64,000 bases of DNA from Pseudomonadota bacterium (GTDB lineage: Bacteria > Pseudomonadota > Alphaproteobacteria > Sphingomonadales > Sphingomonadaceae), in NCBI GenBank assembly GCA_023394965.1, contig JAEWZX010000016.1, forward strand, positions 95,426 to 159,425, given 5' to 3'. Below the pieces are notes generated by a model, which did no database searches, had not been told where the DNA came from, and saw only the letters and a program-made list of their open reading frames with translations. The translations under genes and the position numbers were made by a program. Of the stretch, positions 60,189 to 64,000 are shown piece by piece. Numbering within the stretch: the first letter of the stretch is position 1; the number at the start of each line of letters is the position of its first letter.

Positions 60189-61376
60189 TTAGCCCGGTGT
60201 AAGTTTCAACAGTCGGCCGCCTTCCTTGTCCTCCAGCACCCAGATCGCGCCATCACGGCCCTGTACGATGGCGCGCAGCCGCTTTTCGAACGGGATGCGC
60301 TGCGTCTCGCGCGCGGTTTCGCCATCCGTCTCGACCACCACCAGGCCGGAAGGCTTCATCGCGGCAATCACCGCGGCCCCCTTCCAGTCGGCAAACAGAT
60401 CGCCGGAATAGAAGATGTAATCCCCCGGCGCGATGACCGGGGTCCAGTTGACCGCCGGTTTCACGAACCGGTCGCTGGTCGAATTGTCGGGAATCGGCTT
60501 GCCATCGTAATGATCGCCGCCGGACACTTCGGGCCAACCGTAATTGGCCCCGGCTTTCACCAGATTCAGCTCGTCGCCCCCGGCGGGGCCATGTTCGAGA
60601 TCCCACAGCCGCCCCTGCGCATCGAACTGGAGCCCAAGGATATTGCGGTGCCCCCACGACCATAGCTGCGCGCTGATGCCGCCTTCGCTCGCCAGCGGGT
60701 TGCCTGCCGCGGGCGATCCGTCGAGATTGAGGCGGACGATCGAACCCAGATTGTTCGATGTGTCTTGCGCCGGCTCCATCTTCTGCCGGTCGCCGCTGGC
60801 GATGAAGAGATATTTCTCGTCCGGGCTGAACGCGATGCGGTGCGAATAATGGCCGCGCCCGGTGACCTTGGGCGCCTGCCGCCAGATCACCTTCAGCCCT
60901 TCGATCGTGCAGGCATCGGCCTGCTGGCACACCATGGTGCCGCGGCCCACCACGGCCCCGCGCGTGTCGCCATCGCCGGCTTCGGCCCAGCTGAGATAGA
61001 TGGTCCGGCGTTCCAGCCCGGCGGCGGCTTCCGAGGGCAGGAAAGCGATATCGCCAAGCCCGCCCTGGCCGCCATAATCGACCTGCGGCGCGCCGGTTAC
61101 GCTGCCGCGCTTTCTGGTGGTGGTATCGACGAACTGGATCGTGCCGCCCTTTTCGGTAATGAACAGGACATCCGTCCCCGGCGCAAAGGCCGCGGCCCAG
61201 GGTTCGTCGAAGCTGCCATAGTCCTGCGAATTCAGATCGCGCCCGCTGGATACGGAAACGGTTTCCGACGGGGCGGGTGTGGACTGGGTCTGGGCGCTAT
61301 CCCCGGAAGCGGCATTGCCGCAACTTGCGAGCAGGGCCAGCGGCGATAGGGTGACGGCAAGGACGAACTGGCGCAT
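60189..61376 (-). CDS. PQQ-type soluble sugar dehydrogenase, lipoprotein
   Basis: 395 residues with a lipoprotein signal (MRQFVLAVTLSPLALLASC). The six-bladed propeller of the glucose/sorbosone dehydrogenase (GSDH) family is shown by PWAAAFAPGTDVLFITEKGG, GHYSHRIAFSPDEKYLFIAS, WDLEHGPAGGDELNLVKAG and NYGWPEVSGGDHYDG. Whether it binds PQQ and which sugar it oxidises are not certain. Its ATG overlaps the rnhB ATG on the opposite strand by two bases. Confidence 0.9.
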   Translation of the reverse strand: MRQFVLAVTLSPLALLASCGNAASGDSAQTQSTPAPSETVSVSSGRDLNSQDYGSFDEPWAAAFAPGTDVLFITEKGGTIQFVDTTTRKRGSVTGAPQVDYGGQGGLGDIAFLPSEAAAGLERRTIYLSWAEAGDGDTRGAVVGRGTMVCQQADACTIEGLKVIWRQAPKVTGRGHYSHRIAFSPDEKYLFIASGDRQKMEPAQDTSNNLGSIVRLNLDGSPAAGNPLASEGGISAQLWSWGHRNILGLQFDAQGRLWDLEHGPAGGDELNLVKAGANYGWPEVSGGDHYDGKPIPDNSTSDRFVKPAVNWTPVIAPGDYIFYSGDLFADWKGAAVIAAMKPSGLVVVETDGETARETQRIPFEKRLRAIVQGRDGAIWVLEDKEGGRLLKLTPG

Positions 61377-62001
61377 GTTTCATTCAACTCCCGATGGCGG
61401 CCTTGGGGCTGCCCCGCTCATCGTCGGTGTGGACGAGGCGGGCCGTGGGCCTCTGGCCGGTCCGGTAGTGGCGGCCGCAGTGATATTGTGCAACCCGGCA
61501 CCCCCGGGTCTCGATGATTCCAAAAAGCTTTCGGCCAAGCGCCGTTCCCTGCTGGAGCCGCAAATCCTTTCGCAATGCGCCTGGGGGCTGGCCGTGGTCG
61601 AGCCGGAAGAGATCGACCGGATCAACATCTTCCAGGCGACCATGCTGGCAATGACGCTGGCCGTGTCCCGGCTGGTCGATGCGCTGGGGCAGGAGCCCGA
61701 GGCAGTGCTGATCGACGGCAACATGACGCCGCATGGCCGCCAGCCCGACTGGCGCTGGGCCGATGCCCGGCCGATCGTGGGCGGTGACGGCAAGGAACAG
61801 TGCATCGGCGCCGCCAGCATCCTGGCCAAGGAATATCGCGACCGGTTGATGCGCGAAGCGGCGAAGGCGCACCCTCATTACGGCTGGGAACGCAATGCGG
61901 GATACGGCACGGCGGAACATATGGAGGCGCTGCGCATCCATGGCCCCACGCCGCTGCATCGCCGCAGCTTCGCGCCGGTATCGCAAATGGCCCTGCTGTG
62001 A
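61375..62001 (+). CDS. rnhB: Ribonuclease HII
   Basis: 208 residues. It cleaves RNA in RNA-DNA hybrids and excises single ribonucleotides. Active-site blocks are IVGVDEAGRGPLAGPVVAAA, VLIDGNMTP and the Asp in VGGDGKEQCIGAASILAKEY. The ATG at 61375 is the only start that keeps the first motif; the longer frame would be antisense to the divergent dehydrogenase. It precedes ccrM, a conserved neighbour in alphaproteobacteria. Confidence 0.96.
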   Translation: MFHSTPDGGLGAAPLIVGVDEAGRGPLAGPVVAAAVILCNPAPPGLDDSKKLSAKRRSLLEPQILSQCAWGLAVVEPEEIDRINIFQATMLAMTLAVSRLVDALGQEPEAVLIDGNMTPHGRQPDWRWADARPIVGGDGKEQCIGAASILAKEYRDRLMREAAKAHPHYGWERNAGYGTAEHMEALRIHGPTPLHRRSFAPVSQMALL

Positions 62002-62020
62002 TCTCTGCAGTATCGGGGCC

Positions 62021-62177
62021 GATTGAGTCCTGAGCGCCACACCCCTCCATATTGAGTCCGCAGATTCTGCGTGGACTCAATATGTTGTGACGGACACCTT
62101 CTGTTCTCTCTACCATTGCTGCCACCACCATTCGCAGCGCGGCGTTTTCAGACTTGACGCGGAGTCCGCTTGGACTC
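62021..62177 (+). promoter_or_regulatory. GANTC-rich, palindromic upstream region of ccrM
   Basis: Six GANTC sites occur in 153 bases: 62025, 62054, 62063, 62074, 62162 and 62173 (first base). Three of them sit in a 35-base palindrome: ATATTGAGTCC (62049-62059) pairs with GGACTCAATAT (62073-62083) around GCAGA-T-TCTGC. Two sit in a smaller one, GAGTCC-GCTT-GGACTC (62162-62177). The rnhB-ccrM gap is 210 bases and includes this region. GANTC is the CcrM target, so methylation-dependent autoregulation is likely. Confidence 0.7.
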
Positions 62178-62211
62178 ACCCTGTGGATAACTGAGGACAG
62201 GGACATACGTT

Positions 62212-63351
62212 ATGGGGGTCATCGAGACCACGAGAAGTCGCGCGCAAGCGACTGTAAAAATTGCCGAAACACCGAAGGAATTGCTGCCGCTCGGCCGCAT
62301 TCTCGATGGTGACTGCGTGGAAGCGATGCGGTCGCTGCCCGATGCGTCGGTGGATCTTGTCTTCGCCGATCCGCCATACAACCTCCAGCTGGGAGGCGAT
62401 CTGAACCGGCCCGATGGCAGCCATGTCGATGCGGTGACCGATCACTGGGACCAGTTCGACAGCTTCAAGATCTATGACGATTTCACCCGCGAATGGCTGA
62501 CCGAAGCCAAGCGCGTGCTCAAGCCCGACGGGGCGCTGTGGGTCATCGGCAGCTATCACAACATCTACCGCGTCGGCGCGATCCTGCAGGATCTGGGGTT
62601 CTGGATCCTCAACGACATCGTCTGGCGCAAGTCCAACCCCATGCCCAATTTCAAGGGCACCCGGTTCACCAATGCGCATGAAACGCTGCTGTGGTGCAGT
62701 CAGGGCGAAAAGGCCAAATATCACTTCAACTACCGCGCGATGAAGACGCTGAACGACGAACTACAGATGCGCAGCGACTGGGTCCTGCCGATCTGCAACG
62801 GCGCGGAACGGCTGAAGGAAGGCGGGCACAAGGTCCACCCGACACAGAAGCCCGAAGCCCTGCTCTACCGTGTCCTGCTGTCCACGACCGAGCGCGGGGA
62901 CGTGGTGCTCGACCCGTTCTTCGGCACCGGCACCACCGGCGCGGTGGCCAAGCGGCTTGGGCGCGAATGGATCGGCTGCGAACGCGAAGGCAATTATCGC
63001 GATGCGGCCCTGAAGCGCATCGAAAAGGAACTCCCGCTCGACGAAAGCGCGCTGACCACCATGCAGAGCGCGAAAGCCGCGCCCAAGGTGGCCTTCGGTG
63101 CGCTGGTGGAAAACGGCTTCATCAAGCCCGGCACGCAGGTGTTCGACAAGAAACGCCGCTGGATCGCCACGGTCCGTGCCGACGGTTCGCTGGCATATGA
63201 AAAGCAGACCGGCAGCATCCACGGCCTCGGCAAGGATCTGCAGGGCGCCCCAAGCTGCAATGGCTGGACCTTCTGGCATTACGAAAACGCCGGCGAAGTA
63301 AAACCCATCGACGCCGCGCGGCAGCTATATTTTCTGGCGGTGGAGGATTGA
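62212..63351 (+). CDS. ccrM: Cell-cycle DNA adenine methyltransferase CcrM
   Basis: 379 residues. It methylates adenine in GANTC and marks replicated DNA in alphaproteobacteria. It has the beta-class order: catalytic DPPYN (about 53-57) precedes SAM-binding FFGTGTTG (about 240). The C-terminal domain (about 275-379, GALVENGFIKPGTQVFDKKR) is the DNA-binding extension specific to CcrM and essential in Caulobacter. The start at 62212 is preceded by an AGGACAGGGA-type sequence. No cognate restriction enzyme is present, consistent with an orphan regulator. Confidence 0.96.
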   Translation: MGVIETTRSRAQATVKIAETPKELLPLGRILDGDCVEAMRSLPDASVDLVFADPPYNLQLGGDLNRPDGSHVDAVTDHWDQFDSFKIYDDFTREWLTEAKRVLKPDGALWVIGSYHNIYRVGAILQDLGFWILNDIVWRKSNPMPNFKGTRFTNAHETLLWCSQGEKAKYHFNYRAMKTLNDELQMRSDWVLPICNGAERLKEGGHKVHPTQKPEALLYRVLLSTTERGDVVLDPFFGTGTTGAVAKRLGREWIGCEREGNYRDAALKRIEKELPLDESALTTMQSAKAAPKVAFGALVENGFIKPGTQVFDKKRRWIATVRADGSLAYEKQTGSIHGLGKDLQGAPSCNGWTFWHYENAGEVKPIDAARQLYFLAVED

Positions 63352-63431
63352 TCCACCATCCCCGAAGAACGAGCTGCGAGGCATAACGTTGTTCACGACG
63401 GCATATCGTATCGGGAGAACCAGTATTGCCG

Positions 63432-63477
63432 AGTTTCTGCGCGCGCCCAGATAAAGATACAGGAGCGCGCAGAAACT
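63432..63477. terminator. 13-base inverted repeat after ccrM
   Basis: AGTTTCTGCGCGC (63432-63444) and GCGCGCAGAAACT (63465-63477) are perfect arms with a 20-base loop, between the ccrM end and the convergent small gene. Followed by ATAATTACTTT on the plus strand. A two-way terminator is the simplest reading. Confidence 0.5.
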
Positions 63478-63486
63478 ATAATTACT

Positions 63487-63777
63487 TTAGCACGATCGAA
63501 TTCTGCTCGCGCAGGGCGCTTTCCGACCCTTTACTGAATCAAAGCCGCTGTAGTTCCGATCATCGCTGTCGTTTCCTGGCTGCGGGCACTCGACACCCAT
63601 AGTTAAAGCATCGAAACATTCGCCAGAGGTTCGATATCCCAGCTCTATGTAACCACCGTTTGTGCACATGGCGATAGCACGCTGACAGATAGGCCCGGTT
63701 GGGATTGTGTCTTGAGCTGACGCTGGCAAGGCAAATGTCAGTGCGCATGCACCAAAAGCTGCAATATAATTTTTCAT
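63487..63777 (-). CDS. Small secreted six-cysteine protein, unknown function
   Basis: 96 residues. The signal peptide MKNYIAAFGACALTFALPAS is cleaved near ASA-Q, leaving a mature chain of about 75 residues with Cys at 31, 38, 54, 64, 89 and 96, enough for three disulfides. AAGGGG lies about 8 bases before the ATG. I know no family. The flanking DNA and the gene itself are clearly more AT-rich than the rest of the window, and it lies next to an insertion sequence, so recent acquisition is likely. Confidence 0.65.
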   Translation of the reverse strand: MKNYIAAFGACALTFALPASAQDTIPTGPICQRAIAMCTNGGYIELGYRTSGECFDALTMGVECPQPGNDSDDRNYSGFDSVKGRKAPCASRIRSC

Positions 63778-63899
63778 GATAACCCCTTTAAATTACTATT
63801 TTTTTACTTATATATACAATATAAGAATTTCATGCTGATTTATATTGTCTTCAGCCTCAATTCGTATTTTTACCTAGGCTCAAGACCTATTAAATTGCT

Positions 63900-64000
63900 T
63901 GCGAGGAGCCGGATTGATTGATTCACTGGTGGCGCGAGGAGGCGCTGCCATGAGTGATTTGATTTGGTTGTCGGAGGCGCAGATGCGCCGGATCGAGCCA
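63900..64000 (+). mobile_element. Left end of an IS5-family insertion sequence (continues right)
   Basis: The element is recognised by the transposase N-terminus at 63950. The upstream GAGGAGCCGGATTGATTGAT and ATTCACTGG segment resembles left ends of IS5-type elements. The exact boundary, terminal repeat and target duplication cannot be set because the right end is outside. Base composition changes at about 63900 from AT-rich to GC-rich. Confidence 0.5.
63950..64000 (+). CDS. IS5-family transposase (first 17 codons)
   Basis: MSDLIWLSEAQMRRIEP is the typical start of IS5-family (IS1031/IS427-like) transposases, which begin MSDLFWLSD-type and carry a DDE domain later. AGGAGG lies at 63937-63942, 7 bases before the ATG. 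The rest lies beyond the window edge, so integrity cannot be judged. Confidence 0.7.
   Translation, partial: MSDLIWLSEAQMRRIEP

Overview
The window is about 64 kb of GC-rich chromosome (roughly 60% GC by eye) from an alphaproteobacterium. It most likely belongs to the Sphingomonadales, family Erythrobacteraceae (Erythrobacter, Qipengyuania or Altererythrobacter type). The placement is inferred from the gene set: a CcrM-type adenine methyltransferase, the ChvG/ChvI two-component system divergent from pckA and joined to hprK-rapZ-PTS genes, a short LOV-HWE histidine kinase resembling Erythrobacter EL346, and the serC-serA-hisZ and argH-lysA gene orders. Almost all of it is compact core genome. 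No gap between genes exceeds 300 bases, neighbours often overlap by 1-4 bases, and no rRNA, CRISPR array, prophage or complete insertion sequence is visible.

Layout. 1-6.9 kb: end of ftsA, ftsZ, a TPR/SPOR envelope protein, a YbjN protein, a Bax-inhibitor-1 membrane protein, a lipoprotein and tRNA-Ala. 7.0-11.1 kb: an RNase H-like protein overlapping rarA, a PadR regulator divergent from rarA with a palindromic operator candidate, and a GT4 glycosyltransferase. 11.2-19.7 kb: serC (with a structured leader), serA, hisZ, a three-gene minus-strand block (glutathione transferase-like, trhO, aldo/keto reductase), purA and an L,D-transpeptidase. 19.7-26.4 kb: a winged-helix protein behind a GTTC-N7-GTTC element, a siroheme-synthase N-terminal enzyme, lysA, an LptM-like lipoprotein, argH, a TlpA-like thioredoxin, an FAD oxidoreductase and tRNA-Val. 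26.4-34.8 kb: asparaginase, a medium-chain reductase, truA-fmt divergent from recR-def, rmuC, and the LOV kinase with its response regulator. 34.8-42.3 kb: an SPOUT methyltransferase, the regulatory PTS (HPr, EIIA), rapZ, hprK, chvG, chvI and the divergent pckA. 42.3-53.2 kb: two DUF885 peptidase-like paralogues, small proteins, TonB, and two cysteine desulfurases with a [2Fe-2S] ferredoxin. 53.4-62.0 kb: a DJ-1/PfpI protein, parC, a secreted protein, CCA transferase, Nudix, DUF1285, GNAT, a PQQ-type sugar dehydrogenase and rnhB. 62.0-63.4 kb: ccrM. 63.4-64.0 kb: an AT-rich patch with a six-cysteine secreted protein and the start of an IS5-family transposase.

How the genes work together. Cell-cycle and envelope functions (ftsA, ftsZ, the SPOR protein, parC, ccrM) lie at both ends. 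The region upstream of ccrM is crowded with GANTC sites, the CcrM target, arranged in palindromes. The ChvGI-HprK-RapZ-EIIA-HPr-PckA block is the alphaproteobacterial circuit linking envelope or acid sensing and a non-transporting PTS to gluconeogenesis. The LOV kinase and its partner form a blue-light input.

I found no large undescribed system such as a defence island or biosynthetic cluster. The most rewarding observations are regulatory DNA: the ccrM palindromes, the serC leader, the LexA-like box, and the PadR and Zur-like operators. The scaffold-less double cysteine desulfurase operon and the AT-rich right end are also worth attention.
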